Source of the DNA: Antedon mediterranea
Taxonomy: Eukaryota > Echinodermata > Crinoidea > Comatulida > Antedonidae
Direction: 5' to 3'
Length of the DNA stretch: 64,000 nt
Assembly (NCBI RefSeq): GCF_964355755.1
Contig: NC_092674.1
Location: 20,300,001-20,364,000 of the forward strand
Part shown: positions 47,721 through 62,380 of the stretch, one piece after another
How positions within the stretch are numbered: position 1 is the stretch's first letter
Layout: each line of letters begins with the position of its first letter
Notes under the pieces: generated by a model
What the model saw: the letters and a program-made list of their open reading frames with translations, nothing else
What the model was told of the DNA's origin: nothing
The model's database searches: none
Translations under genes and position numbers: made by a program

Positions 47721-50700
47721 TCAGTTTTTCAATAATGAAAGTACTGTAGTATCTTATGAGGAAAACAAGCGTACAGAGTTCCTTTCGAAACAAGGAATCC
47801 CTGAGTGGTCGTATTTACCAATCACATTTAACATTTCCCTTAATTATTTAGTATTTTACTTAACTCAATAAATATTAAGTATTTCCCTTAAATTGTATTA
47901 ATTTAGATAGGAGATTTTATTTTATATTCTAAGGGTAAGTAAGTAAGTATTCTGAGCCTAAGAGTGAATGGTAAATACGAACACTGTACTCTACTAATTT
48001 GTAAATGCAATACAAAATATGTATACCTAATCCACTAGTTGGATAAATAAAAAAAATACACTGTCGCTCTCTTGATGGTAAACAGGGGGTTTTCTGTAAC
48101 ATCTTTTAACATTTTCTTATTGGTCATTAATTAAAAAATATAGTAATAAGTATGCCTTGTGTAGCATGAGTATTTAGGTTTTAAACAAATTTAGAAATGT
48201 TTTTCGAGAAATATATGAAACCTGTTTCGCGTCTAAACAATCATTCAGAAAAACTAACATGTAGGGGCACTACGATTAAGTAGGATAAAACGAAAAAAAA
48301 GTCATACCACTATCGATTGGTACTAAATCAGTAATCGTCCAATCTTGAACCCGGTATTGTAGAAGTAAATTTCTTCTCTTTTATGCCTATACTGTAATCT
48401 TTTATCAATTTTGCTCTATGATAGGTCTATTATCTAATAACCATGGACAACCATATACAGGCCTTAAAAGTAAAATTGTTCACATTCTTAGACCTAAGCC
48501 AATACATTATTCTAGGAACTTTTACAATTGTGTCATACTTTTGTGATTGAAATGAAGCTTAATTAAAATTAAAATGTTATGTTATTATTTCACGATGTTG
48601 AAGGGTTCTTCCATTTAATATAAATGTTCTCTTTCCTGATTATAAGCCTACATTCTTTATCCTTGAGAAGATGTGTATACAGTGTTCCAATTCACAGTTT
48701 CTTTTTCTCAGTTATTATTTTATCCATTTTTAAATGTTTTCTCTCTCTCTAATACAATATTTTGAATGTCATAGTTTATCAACATTCATTATTTCCAATT
48801 TAATCATAGAATGTTTTTGCTGATTCACAATTCAAGTCAAACAACGGTCACTAGTCGATCACTATTTATACAAATAGGCCTAGTTAAATTTATTAGTTTT
48901 ACGGTGAATTTTTAAAATATCTACAACTTACCGACATTTCTAGTATTTCCAACTGTGTAGATCTTTTCGATCCAGAATTTTCTTGATGAATGGTTGTTAA
49001 AGCTAGTGTTTGGCCTTAAAACATATTGAAAACAGTTCCATTCTGTGGCAGAGAACAAGTAAATAAGTTTGAAAGGCTTTTGTAGGCTGCCCACAGTATT
49101 GACTCGGCTATAGAGCCGGGACTAAGGTCTCATTCATGGGCGTTGAGTCGCTGAGAATGGCTCTTAGTGTAGGAACAAAACACTTGGAAAACACTTTATG
49201 TTTTGTGGGGTCATTATTAAAAAGACAGAAATCAAAGCTTACAATAACTGTAAAAGAATTAGGTTTATTATTTCTTTTTGTTGCTTATTTAATCCATTCG
49301 TATAAGGGACAATAATGAAGGCATCAATAGGTAAAGTAAACAGGAGAACTTCAATAATCTTTGTAGTTACTCCATTGTAACTAATCGATCGTTTACATTT
49401 GACCTACAAGTTATTGTGAATATATCAGATGAATAAGAACAATAATTCAATATTCAATATGGCATCATGTACATACAATTATGATGACAATACAAATGAC
49501 AAAACATTTTTACAGTTGCAATCTACATTTCGGAAATATTTACACTATTGATTTTTGCTATTGAGATTCCTAATCAAACAAAATGATCAACATCCACACC
49601 TGAAAATAAAAAGATTGATTTATAGTGCACAAATAAATAAATAAATTGATTGCTCACATTATGATACAAACATAATCATGCATGAAACATCTGATTTTAA
49701 CTGGAAATGTTTACGGAAAGAAAAATATAAAACATTGGCTATTTCATGCAGGGCTATCTATGTATAATGTGTTCAGGCTAATCATCATACTTGGATACGA
49801 CCACAATACGTCAATGACCAATGAAATGAAAAACACATTATTGTTATTATTATTATATTCATGTATTTACATGTAAAGTACATGATGAAAATATGTAGTA
49901 TGACAGTGTCTTACAAAACATTGGTGTTTTTCAAATAGAAGAAATAAATACCGTATAGGCCTAATAATAGAGTTATCAATTCAATCAATATAAGAATACA
50001 CTGGAATTTATTTAAAATCTTAATATTATCAAGATAACTTCTTGGATAACAATACATTTATAAATATGTTTTGTAATGATTCCTTTAGTTATAAGTAAAA
50101 AAAAATAATAATAACAAAATTGAAAATAGGGCTACATTCGCACAATGGCCAATGTAATTGTCAGTGTCGTGTTAGTGTTACCTGGTACGTATACCTTGTT
50201 ATCGATGGAAATAAACTTTTTTCTTAAAATAAAGGAATTAGAAGCCAAAAAAAAAAACAAAAAAACTTTCTGAAACTAATTAAAGTTGTTTGTTTTATTC
50301 GTCACGTTTCATTGATACATTTGATAAAACCTAAGAATTTAGTATTAGAATGGAGCTTGTTAAAACCAAATTAAATAAAATCTCATTCCTTTTAGGATTA
50401 CAATGAAAAAAACCTTTATCTTAATTATAATTCTGTATCGATGCACGTTTCAATTGATGTGTGCGTTAAATAAATCCAACATAGCAAATTCCCATCAACA
50501 GTCTTTAAGAGAGCGCTTCTCTGCTCGTATAAGAGGCTTATGGCGTAACTAATTCTACGATCGATATGAAGGATAATACAATCAATTGTAAAGGGCTGAA
50601 ATCCTATTCAAAATAATACATCCCTGGGAACATGGGATCAAAGATGAGTAATTAGCCTTACTGAAAAATCTTTAAAAATCGGACAGGTTTTTGGATGTCA

Positions 50701-53700
50701 CAAATAAAAGGCTCAAACGGTGCGAGACTGTTTTTCTATTGACGCCGGTTAGATTTCGGCTTTAGAGGCGTTGATGGTTTTAAATCTTCTTAAGTCAATC
50801 TTATAAACGTCACAACGTTGGGTGATTAGTGAAATATTAGTTGTCAATCTACTTAATTTTTTTCGAAATTCTAAATTCTTTTACATCCCGGTACTTTTAT
50901 TTATTATTATCATGTTTCAGTTATTGAAAAGATATAATTGATTTTTATATTTAAAACGCATTAATATTTTAAAAATATAACATGATTCATTTTTATAATA
51001 AATAAAACCGACATTTGTTTATAATGATATGAAATAACATTTTATTGAGGGCGCTTAACTGAAACCATCACTGTTCACAAGAAATTAACGTAATTATTTT
51101 AGATAATTATCATAATAAATAAATATGAGAAAAACATATCAGCAGATTTGAATTAATTGATAAACGATAAAATATACCAATACAACCTATGTGTAAAATG
51201 AAAATTAGGTACTTTATTTTTATTAATGGCATGAACTAAGTGTTAATCAGTGCACGTTGAGGTCCAGCAATCATGCATAGCTATTTTTGTTGCTTGACGT
51301 TTTATTTAAAATCATAAGCTGTAGATAATGTGCTCAACAGACTGAGAAATGAAAAATAAGAGGTTAAGAAAATATTCTAAAGAAATGTATTGAGTAGTTT
51401 TAGTCCCAAGGTCTTAATACCTGTGTTATTTCAGGTCAAACAAATACCTGTACTACCCGTCTTACACCTTGTGCAAATACTTTTCAGCAACCCCCACCGA
51501 GGAACACTATGTATTCAACACTTTTATATTTCTAAAGAACTATAGAATATGTTCGTTAAGAAAGCGTTGAACTTCATGTTGGCATTTTACTTGAGTAGAC
51601 ACGGTATTTTGGAGCTTACAGACTGAAGTCAACAACTGCCCTACATTGTATACAAGTATTATTTAATTAAAATTGAGAACCATTAAAAAAAAAATTTAAA
51701 GTATAAAACTAAAGTAACTGCAATGTTTTAGAAATAAAAAATCATGAGAAAATAGGAATGGAATGGAAATAATATTAAAATACCCGTTGAACGATTAATT
51801 GAATGATTATTGATCCAAAAAGTATGATGGACGAATGAAACATTACTCATAATGATATTGTTTAATTTGCTTAAACTTAAACTTTAAGCCTACCATTAAT
51901 CGACAAAAACGGTTAAAAAATAACCTTTTGAACAAGTTAAAAAGAATCATGATCTATGACACTTACTATGACGTAAAATCATATTGAAATGGTCTTGTTT
52001 ACATAATCTTCTTACTTCCATTTTGAAACACAAGTCTAAAAAAAAATTTTAAAAATCACAATCGTTATTATTGTTAAGCATAACTAACTGTATGCATAAT
52101 GAAATATCTATAATATACATATTTAGAGGCAGTAGAAGAAATTCTAAACCTCCCAGTGATACTGAATACAATCAATTAATTTGAAACGGTTGATATATGA
52201 ATTGTCAGGCACAAATTCTACAGTAAAATTAATTATAAAGACAGATCAATGAAAGTAATTCATATTTATCATTGCTATATATCTTCTTTAACTTAACATA
52301 TTAGTATACTTGTTGATCCAAAATATTTAACCGACGTCTGAAAGCAAACAAACAAAGTGTGCATTCTCATCGAAAATGTGAGCAGGGCGGAAATATAAAT
52401 ATTGATTCTGACTTGAAATTTCCGTTGAGCATCTTGAATCTCTTTAATCATGTCATTAGTCAAAATAGACGATCGCATCTTACTGGAGAATCGTAGGCCT
52501 ATATAGGTTGGATACATCTATATTTGTTTTATAATCTTTTTATTCAAATGATAGGTCAATTATGATTTGTCCATGGGATTGACTGCAATTATAGATACAA
52601 AATGTACACAGGGTATTCTTCAGAGATGGAGGCAATTTCCTGAATTATCATTGGTCGATATCATATTAGCATGATGCCTTATACAAAATACATGGCCATT
52701 TTAATGTTACATTAATATTTATCCACTTTGACAAAAAATTGGATCAAAAAATCATTTATTTACCTGCAAAACTGTAATTTAAAGCAACAAATAGTCAAAT
52801 TGGGTTTTTTGGTTGAAGTTCATCGTTTATTTTGTCTTTTTATATTTGTAAAAAAATGTGTTTCGTTTATTTTCTACGGAAGTGATTACCTTATATTAAA
52901 ACTACAAAATAATTTATTCAAAGTATGATTTATTTAATTTTCATTTTTCATACTATAAAAGTATTCTATATCCATTTGTCAGCAAATAAATAAAATTGAA
53001 TTGTGTAACTTCTGAAATGAGTTGGATTGAACTGGAAAATGCAGTAGGCCTACAAAATATTTGGACAAATCTGCTGGTAAAATATTTTATTATTACTGGT
53101 ATATAAATAAACAGGAATTCGGATAATCTAATCTCTGTTCTAATTTAAGTCAATTCGAAACATATACTCGAAATAACTTATGAGAGCATATTATAGTGTA
53201 GCAGTAGGCCTATATAAGCTACTATAGCGTAATATGATGATTTAAATATACTTAAAATAACATTTACTATACAAAAAAATTGGGAATGTTAAGATCACAC
53301 AATGAAATTACGGTAATCAATGATTTCTTACTGAAATATATTTCATTTGTCTAGGCCTACACAGTTCATTTAAAGTCTATAAAATAAAATTTAATTTTAT
53401 GGATAACCACTTTATACAATAGGCTTATCCATTTTTTGAATAAATACAATCGGGGGTTTTTCCTAGATAGATAGATTTCATGATAGATAGTTAGAAAGCA
53501 AATTTAAAGAAAGGTAGTTGTATTCCTATCAGTACAGCACTAATGTTCGTTGTTTCCGGTTATAATAATAATAATAATATTTATTGGTTACTCTCCTTTA
53601 AAACGGAGGAACACTCTCGTAACAAGAGGTTCAACCTATACAAAATGTTTACACATCTATAAGTAGGCTCACATTATTAAAAATAGATATTTTATTCTTT

Positions 53701-56700
53701 ACGAATACATTTCTTTAAAATAATTTTTAGTGTGTCTCTCTCGTCGTTCTACTCATATCTGAGTACTCGTGACCAGTGTGTATTGATTTGTAAATAAAAG
53801 TATACTGTTCTGCAAGAGACAATTATGCGCTTAAAATATTAATCATCTTTAGCAAAGTTATTTGTTTTGTCATTTAACGACCGATTGACTATGTCAAATA
53901 ATACAATAAATACATATTGTACTGTTAAGAATATAACAATAATAATTTATTCAAAAGGTGTAATATACACAATACAGCGATTAATCTGATAACGAATTCA
54001 ATGATGAACCTTATCAAAAGAAAGAGAACAATATTTATTGTTTGTTAACAATGTAGGTGAAATTAATAGTTTTGTCACTGTGATAAGGTGAGCAAATTTG
54101 AATTGATCATTGCAATTATATCCATTTTATTTTAATACAGAAAAACAACGAATGGAACACTTTCTGCATTCACTTTCGTTGGAGTTCTGCTGATACTGTA
54201 TTATGTTATTACCATACTTTTAAATTTACTAATATTTTCCAGATCTAAAGATGAAACTGGGATTAAAAATTAAAAAATTGTTCAAATTAAATGATATACA
54301 TTATTATCTTTATTATATTATTGTCCAAATACCGTTATTTTTTATGTTGAATGTGCCATTTTAATGTGACATAATAGTAAATTGGTTTTTTTATAAACTT
54401 AACTAAATTAATCATTATTTTAACTTGATCAAACTACAAAATGGTCTAATTCAAAGTTTGATTTTATTCACCTTTATTTTAAAAATAATTTGATAATATA
54501 AAAACCGAACTATAAATAATCAACAGCATATATATCACCGACACACACACGCACCTGTTGTAAAATACTTATATCCTTATATTTGCCTACATGTAGAAAA
54601 GCTAACTGGTAATTTCTAATTATAATCGTGAATATATAAAAATGTATAAAGGCCTTATTCAGTGTTGTTTTTCCCCTGATAAATACTAAAACTCATTGAT
54701 GTAATAAAAATTAATTGCATTATTATTAAAAACTTGCTCGTGCCATGTAATTTCTTAATTGTAAAGATATAAAGATTTTATAAATATTCATGTGTGAAAG
54801 TATTACGTGGTTTGAATAAATGCATGTGTTGTCGTTCATTATGTACCGTAATACATTAGAACGAATAGAATACAACAAGAATGAATTTATTTTACTGGCA
54901 CAATAAAATGGTGAAGGTCGAAAACTGGATAAGATCGTGGAATGGAATAAATATTAGGTACCGCATGTAAATTTGTTTCTAACCGAGTTACCGAGTTATA
55001 GTAGAATTTTAAGTTATGGATACATTTCTCTGTAGGTTTACTTGGTCACTTATTACATTAGACTGGTTAAAAAAATGAAAACCGGTTAGCCAAATTAACC
55101 AAATTATTTTCGTGCGGTGGATTTCATATTCTGAAGGAAAAAAAATACTGCGCATGCGAGAGTATAACTGTCGAATTACTATAAACCAAGAAATAGGAAT
55201 ATTCATTATTGTGAATTTGTTGAAATTATTATAGAATTTGAAGCTGTATGCCTATATTTTTACAAATTATGGTACATGTAGGCCTACCGTAATATTCCAA
55301 TAATTCTATAAATAAAACAACTAGGCTACCTTTAAAAAAAAGTTTAGGCCATACATTGTATTGTAGTGTTGCATTGTATAATCACAGCTTAAGTATTTTT
55401 GATTAATTCAATAACACTTTAGTTTGTGATTTTAAATAATAATAATAATATAATGATAACCTTATTTAACTAATTCGTGTTTTGAAGAATACTAAAAAGG
55501 CAATACATAAATTACAATTATTAAAATAAAATCGCCAATTTTTCAATTAATTATTGGTAAATTTTACAATATTTAGAAATAAATTAGAGATTCATTATAT
55601 TTTTTTACCATAAAAAAACATGACCACTGTTTATTTGGCATTTAAAAAATTATTTAATAAGCGTGGTACCTAGCACATTATTATGCAATATTCTGAACAT
55701 TTGCGTGATTACGTAGCAGAAAATCGCCAAGGGATTTTGCGCCGAAAACGAAAATCAATGACAATAGTCGAGATCTCAAGAAGGTGATAATGACATACCC
55801 CATGGTGTCAGAGTAGATTTTAATTAAAGTATTTGTGTGAGAATTTAGCGTATTTCTTCATCATACGCATCATTTACATACGTTATTGACACTTATATCT
55901 TTCAATCACGCTTTATGTTTCTAAACAAAATTGTGTTTTATGATATAAAGTCTAAATGAAAAATAAAATTGATATTTCCTCAGTACATCTTCGATTACAC
56001 TAAAAATGATAATATTTCGAATACTTAATTTACAATAAAAAGAGACAATCAAAAAAAGAACAAAAACGGAAAGAAATGTACCTTTAGTAAGAGAAATAAA
56101 TAGTTCTAAAATCTTCATTATTTGCCTGGTTTTAAAGCGCATCGGTATTGGTTAACAATTTGAATGATTTATAGATGATAACATTTATTTTTGAAAAAGC
56201 TTTACTTGAACAAGCACAGAAAGGGTAATAAAAGATAGACCTGTTGTTAGAACATGGCAATTCGTAAAATGTGAAATATGTGTATCAAAAAGAGGTAAAT
56301 TCAATCTTTAATTCGTGTAAAATACAACATTCTGATTAATTACCGTACGCTTCTTGTAAAATCTGGAATTTGAAAATGATTCTTGCATGAACGTACCAGA
56401 CGTCCACAGTCACGACTTTTAAGATAAATGTAGTTAGGGCGCCATCATATCATATTCTGTCAATTTTGAAATATTTTAATACACATTGTGAAGCAATTTG
56501 ATAATATGATAATATCAATAAAATATTATATCGCAATGTTATAGTGTGTCCTTACAATAGCAACAAACGAAATATTTAAATCCTTAAGTGATCTTTTGTA
56601 TTTTCATTTTGAGAAGTAAATTTCATATAAAATTAACACACAATACAATATTGATTTTGAACAATAAGCAGAGGTGAATGTATTCTTGTTGAAATTATTA

Positions 56701-56820
56701 TGAGGTTATAATATTAGAAATGCATTTTTAAAAGTATTATTGCAGTGCTACATTTGTGTTTGTAAAAGCTTTAACACTTTGAGAAAAAGAGAAAAGTCTA
56801 TGTTTTATTTTGTAAATACT
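47721..56820. other. Gene-poor AT-rich region
   Basis: No gene is supported; open frames are short and AT-driven. Patches with more balanced composition: 49085-49195 (with hairpin CGGCTATAGAGCCG) and 50500-50835 (GATCAAAGATGAGTAATTAG, a TCF-like then homeodomain-like string). A (TAA)n then TATTTATTGG stretch lies at 53562-53590. ACACACACACGCACC lies at 54540. Confidence 0.45.
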
Positions 56821-56832
56821 AGGTGTCGTGTA

Positions 56833-56955
56833 GACGTCAGACTTGTATCAGTAGTGATGATGACGTCAATTACAATGACCAGGATTGAAGATAGTCGATA
56901 ATATGAACAGCATGATGATGATGATAATGATGACGTTGATGATGATGATAATTTA
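56833..56955. promoter_or_regulatory. CRE cluster and GAT microsatellite
   Basis: TGACGTCA (56861-56868) is a full palindromic CRE. GACGTCAG at 56833 and TGACGTTG near 56931 are half matches. The GATGAT tract at 56911-56950 generates some of them, so this may be a by-product of the microsatellite. Confidence 0.3.
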
Positions 56956-57403
56956 TAATGACAAAAAAAAGTTTTTCATTTTATATTTCTGAATAATATA
57001 TATAAATTAGCCATTATTTTAATTCATTTTGCTCTAATTAACAGAATGTTAAGAAATACTAGCAACAAATGAGGAGAAAATAAGAAAAACAATAAATTGA
57101 AAATAACAAGAAATTTAGAGAATATTTAGGCCTATATAAATATTTAAAGAATAAAAAGTCAAAGTGTATAATAACTATTTTGTTATGCATTGTGTAACAC
57201 GAAAATGTATGTATTGTTATTGTATGTGGGGTAGGCCTGATGGTTATATGATGATGGCGGCAAAAAAAGAAAAATGTGCCTCCTTAAGTCAAAGTTCATG
57301 TAGGCTAGGCCTAAATCGATTGTGTCGGCTACCGAATTTGCAATAAAGTGCAATTTTTCATAATCAAATTGTATAGTGCAGGAAATATTCTAAGTTGAAT
57401 CAA

Positions 57404-57505
57404 TCACTTGCAGCGTGAGTGGTTAAGAAGTAAACACCTGTGTTCAAAATCCTACTCGGAAAACCGCATACGGTTTTATCCGAAGCTCAAGGACTTGCAT
57501 ATATA
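57404..57505 (+). mobile_element. tRNA-derived SINE
   Basis: The A box GCGTGAGTGGTTAAG (57413-57427) and B box GTGTTCAAAATCC (57440-57452) are followed by ACTCGGAAAACCGCATACGG, CCGAAGCTCAAGGACTTGCA and an (ATA)n-like tail. Head, body and simple tail are all present. Confidence 0.6.
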
Positions 57506-57509
57506 ACGG

Positions 57510-59260
57510 TGCAATAATAATAAACTAACATAACAGCGATTATATAGAAGGGACAAACATTATATAATTTACGAGACGAGAGACTGCCGATTTGAATCCG
57601 AATTGGAACGAAGCAACATTTTACAAATAAATCTGATAAAATCATACATTGTACACCTTTAAATGAGCAGACCTACGCCTTATAATTTCGGAAATTGTGA
57701 TTTGCAGCCAACTTAACTTGGTAAAAATGTATCTATACAAACGTGTACAGTATTTATTATATGACCTCTTGACCTTTGCATCACTGTTTGTCTCTTTTAC
57801 TGATCAAAATGGCTGAATAAAGGTGCTGATGGTAATTGCAAAATAATAAATTTTTTTTATAAACAAATTGCGTTACCACATTCTAAACTCTGTTTCCATC
57901 AATTCAAAATAAACTAATTACATAACCTGCGCATGCTCTGATTCTGTTGATGTTAACGTCAATAGTTTTAGCTAAATGCCTATTAGATACGAGTTTATCC
58001 TACTAAGCTAATTTCTACGCTGATGGAGATTTTCCAATTAAATTTCCTAGAGATGAGGATTTTGTCAGTCAATGCAATTGACACTAATAGTCTTTAATGG
58101 TCTAAAAAGAACTACTTTAAGAATCTTCTGAATGAGACAACATTGATTGGTATTAAGTTTCCATATCTATAGGAACATATATTAAGTGTTTAATAATGAT
58201 AAATCATCACGACTTGTATACATCTGAGATGTGCAATGTATCGATTAGTAGCCAGAAGATTTGGGAGATGAGTGCGTTGGAAAGCGTCTAAGTGCTACGA
58301 AAATAAGATGAAGCAAATAGCGATCATCTTTCTATCTAATCAAATAATGTCTCAATCATGTATTCTAAACGTTTCCCGTGAGGTTTTTATAGTTGAGTAT
58401 ACCGCCTCTTCATGTTAAGTGATTCACAGCTCGAGATACAAAGAAAGTGTTGACTACCTGTTAGGTTACACGCGCTTGCTTTTATTATCAATTGTGTATG
58501 AATTATTATACTGTAGGTTATTATTTATAGTGTGTAGCCTGCAATGGAAACAAGCGTTGAGAAGGATGTGAATTAATTTAAATATGTTAAAACTATGATG
58601 GTATCTTTATCTAAGCAGCAGAGATAACATTTAATTTATGATCGTTTTACTAACCATGTAATACAATTTTAAAAAGGTTAAAAACACTTTGAATCTAAAA
58701 TAGCAACACAAAATAATGTGTTCAATGAATATCTGTATATCTATTTATTTATTAAAGTAAGGATACTACATTAATTAAAAAGTACATGACAAGTTTATTG
58801 TTTCAAAATAATAAAGATTTTACACAAATTCTATGATACAAAAGGGGTTATTTTTCCTCTTTTATAGGGATATCACCCACATTTTACTCTTATATAAATA
58901 ACGCATATTGTTTTAAAACATAACGATAGTTAATTAAAAAACTGTATTCTTATCTACACGTATATCTGTATATTTTATACCAGATGTTTACAACATTTTC
59001 TTTTAACATTTTCTTACACTATAATTATAATTTTTTTATGTAATTTTCTTACACACTGTATATTTTTATAATATATAATTCATTTCTGCTGACTCAGATA
59101 ATTATTTTGCTTCTAATAAGCCTAATTTACTTAGGCCTATACATAATAATAATAATTTGGAATAATATTATTTAAATAATAATTTATACTTTATCTTGTA
59201 CGGTATCTTTAAAAAACGTGTTATTATATAACAAACCAAATGATGGACTCAATAATTCTT
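57510..59260. other. Gene-poor region
   Basis: No gene is seen. A more complex patch at about 58200-58500 (GATGAGTGCGTTGGAAAGCG, GTTACACGCGCTTGC) contrasts with the AT-rich flanks. Confidence 0.45.
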
Positions 59261-59368
59261 AGTTAAAACCAATACAGAGAGGTAACTACCGTATCTAGTT
59301 AAAACCAATACAGAAAGGTAACTACCGTATCTAGTTAAAACCAATACAGAGAGGTAACTACCGTATCT
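59261..59368 (+). repeat. 36-bp tandem repeat, three copies
   Basis: AGTTAAAACCAATACAGAGA then GGTAACTACCGTATCT starts at 59261, 59297 and 59333, with a single substitution between units. Confidence 0.95.
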
Positions 59369-60269
59369 AATAGTATTTTTTTTATTATAGTTATTCTATT
59401 TTTGGTGTATTATATAAAAAAGTATACGTTCCGTTAAAATGTATTATATTTATTAGAATATTAATATAATTAGAATTTAATCAATGGCTTAAATTAATTA
59501 GCTCTTTACATATGTTTTAAATCGATTTATTATATATTTTCATATTGTCATATATTTAATAAATTAGCATTATTTTTTTTATTCAATAATATGAATCAGA
59601 GAGTCTCGCTTGAAAATGTCATGCAAGGTAATTAACGATCTAAATGACAAGAAATAAATAATTCTCCCATATTGCAGAATGACGCTAGATCTGTATCAGA
59701 GAGCAGATGTTTGTTTGAAAATCAATACAAACAACGATCTTGATGTAAAACCAAATTTTAGCCAAAAAATAAGCAAAATTATGTTAGGGAACATTTTATT
59801 ATTTTTTGTTGTCGCTGTTACCACTATGTCGGTATAATTATGATTTGTTTATTGAAATGAAATAAAATATATTTTACCAAATCAATTTATGTTATGAACG
59901 TTTTATTAATCTCTAGTTACCACAATATCGGTGGATTTTTTGTTTGTTTCTGGAAATTAAACATGTTTTTTTATCAACTTAATTAATATGTCTTTGCAAT
60001 TATGTTGTTGTTACTACCAGTACTATATAGGCGGAATTTGGTTGTGTATGATCAAAGAATATTTTTATGTATTTATATATTTTTTATTATGTAATAATAT
60101 AATTTATTTCCATAGAATTCAGTACACACCACTTTAGAAAATATTTACAATTTGGAAGGAAGATGATTGCTATAATATGCGTCAGAGAGTGATGTTTTCA
60201 CAGCCCTTATAATAAATATAAATATATTATATTTAAATCCAAAGGCAAATTACTGAAAAAAATGACAAT

Positions 60270-60402
60270 GCTGTGGGTATCAGTGGCTGGATCTCAATGG
60301 AGATACAAAAAAAAGCGAAAAGCTAAATCAAAACGATAAAGTAAACAGCCAGAAAAGTTAGCAGAGCTTTCGGGCAACACTAGCCCTTCATCAGTGCAAG
60401 AT
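60270..60402 (-). repeat. Dispersed repeat fragment (GATGAAGGGCTAGTGTTGCC type)
   Basis: On the minus strand TTGCACTGATGAAGGGCTAG then TGTTGCCCGAAAGCTCTGCT stays open for about 35 codons before a stop. From memory this string recurs in many invertebrate genomes near the 3' ends of retroelements (LINE or Penelope-like). The parent family is not decided. Confidence 0.45.
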
Positions 60403-60409
60403 ATTATAT

Positions 60410-62380
60410 ATATATAAATATATTATATTTATGTATAGATTATTAGTAAAATTTAATTCAATGTTGTAAAGTCAAATAACAAGGCCTGTCAAAATAGATA
60501 CAATCTATTTAATTAATGAAAGAATATAAACCTACATAATATGACATTTTAATAGAGGCCTTAGAATGATTCAAACTCCAAAAAGGTCATGTAAAGAAAA
60601 ACGTCGCGTCGCCATTTTGGAACACTGGTTGAAACTGTTAACCAATGAACCGTGCATTGGCGCAATCAGTAAAAGTTAGCTAAAACAACAACATTACTTT
60701 AAAAATATGTTTTTCTTTTTATCAGAACTGAAATCATTTCCATGGACAATAATGTATCAACTTGTAGAAGAAATAACCATTGCGTCGATCCATACAGGCT
60801 GGTCGCAGCGTTATTCAAATTAATCTAATACGTCACGACAAGGAAGTCAAAATAATCTCGAACACCTACCTTCTAACACTTTTCACTAAAACTGGTCGTT
60901 GGATTAACCATTCTTCAGAGTGTGTAATTCTAAAAAAATGTAAATTAGAAAGAATATAAATCCAAATTTAGTAATAATTCGCTTGAATATCTACCCAGAA
61001 GCTAGCCGTGTTGTTGAACGTGCAAACTAACAAGTAATACTGAAGCATACGTTTGTCATTGTATATGTTAAGAAATGGCTATTGATAACGGATATTTCCA
61101 TGAAAATACACCCTTTCAAACATCTTTTAGTTACTTTTGTTTGATTGCAATAAAGAATTGTAACAATATTGAGCTGATGAATGAAATTACTTGGGCATAA
61201 TAGACTGGATAGAAAAAGAATGATACTGCTGTAAAGGCTATTGTTCGTTAATTGCTAAAGGGAATGGCACGGTAAAAACACCAGCTTTTCATTGAAACAA
61301 AAATGGCAACGATTAACAAAGAATAAAGGTCTATCACCCAATTTGATTGCAAGCAAGAGATGTTGACAAAGAGTCAGAGATGAAACGCAAGGCGAAGGTG
61401 ACGTTTTATTATTTAAATCTCAGTCTCAATTACATGTTTCTTTAAGAACATTTGGTAAACAGTTAAGAGAGCCTTGGAGAAAACATACCAAGTGGTTGTA
61501 ATAGCAAATCGCCACCAATCGTTAACGAACACGTAATAACAAATCTGAAGTAATTATATTGATATATTTATGTAAAATGATGTTGAAACAAAACTCAAGG
61601 AAATCTACCCGATTCTCTTTAACTGTAAATCGCATATTATAGGCCTATTTATAGCTTTTGTAATCTAGCCTATAGCTTTTTTTTGCGACTTGTTAAAAAT
61701 GAGGTAGGCTTCTATGATTAACCATTGTCTGATAGACCGGTATTTTTATGAAATGTGTCCACTGGAAAACAGAGTGTCTCCAATGGTAAAAAAAACATAA
61801 TAATAAAAAAAAAAAAAACACAATTAATATTATTATTAATTCTAGTTTTTTATATTTTGCCATGGTTACGGTAGCCCCATCTAAGTTTAAAATTAGGATA
61901 TGCCAATCTGGTATAGTTTACGTTTACGGTGCGTTATTAGAACGATTTCGTGAACGATGAATGTTGTACAGTATATGAAAAATCTATTTTAGTGTATGTA
62001 ATACGACTCCAATAAACGAATAGTACCTTCGGTTCCAATTACCCTTTACAGTATCGAATACAAGTCACAATTAACCAATCACTTTGTTAACAGTTCTATA
62101 ATAATGATCCAAATGGCAGTCGGACAGCGTTAGAGCGACGTAGATATTAAGCGTCAGAAATGGGATCCCAAACTAGCTACAATTGGTAATGATGTTCAGT
62201 CATGTGTAAGGCCTTCTTTTATTCTACCAATACATCATCAACTGTTGACCATAATAATTCATTATCATTTCATAAAGAAACATATTCTTAAAGTCGAATA
62301 AGAAATTCTATCGCCCTTTCAATGTTCATGTGTTGAATTGACTTGTTAACCAATCACAGTAGCTATGCTATACTGGCATA
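60410..62380. other. Gene-poor region
   Basis: No exon is supported. CGTCGCGTCGCCATTTTGGA (60602) holds a YY1-like CCATTTTGG and CpGs, promoter-like but with no gene next to it. A balanced patch lies at about 61195-61550. Confidence 0.4.
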
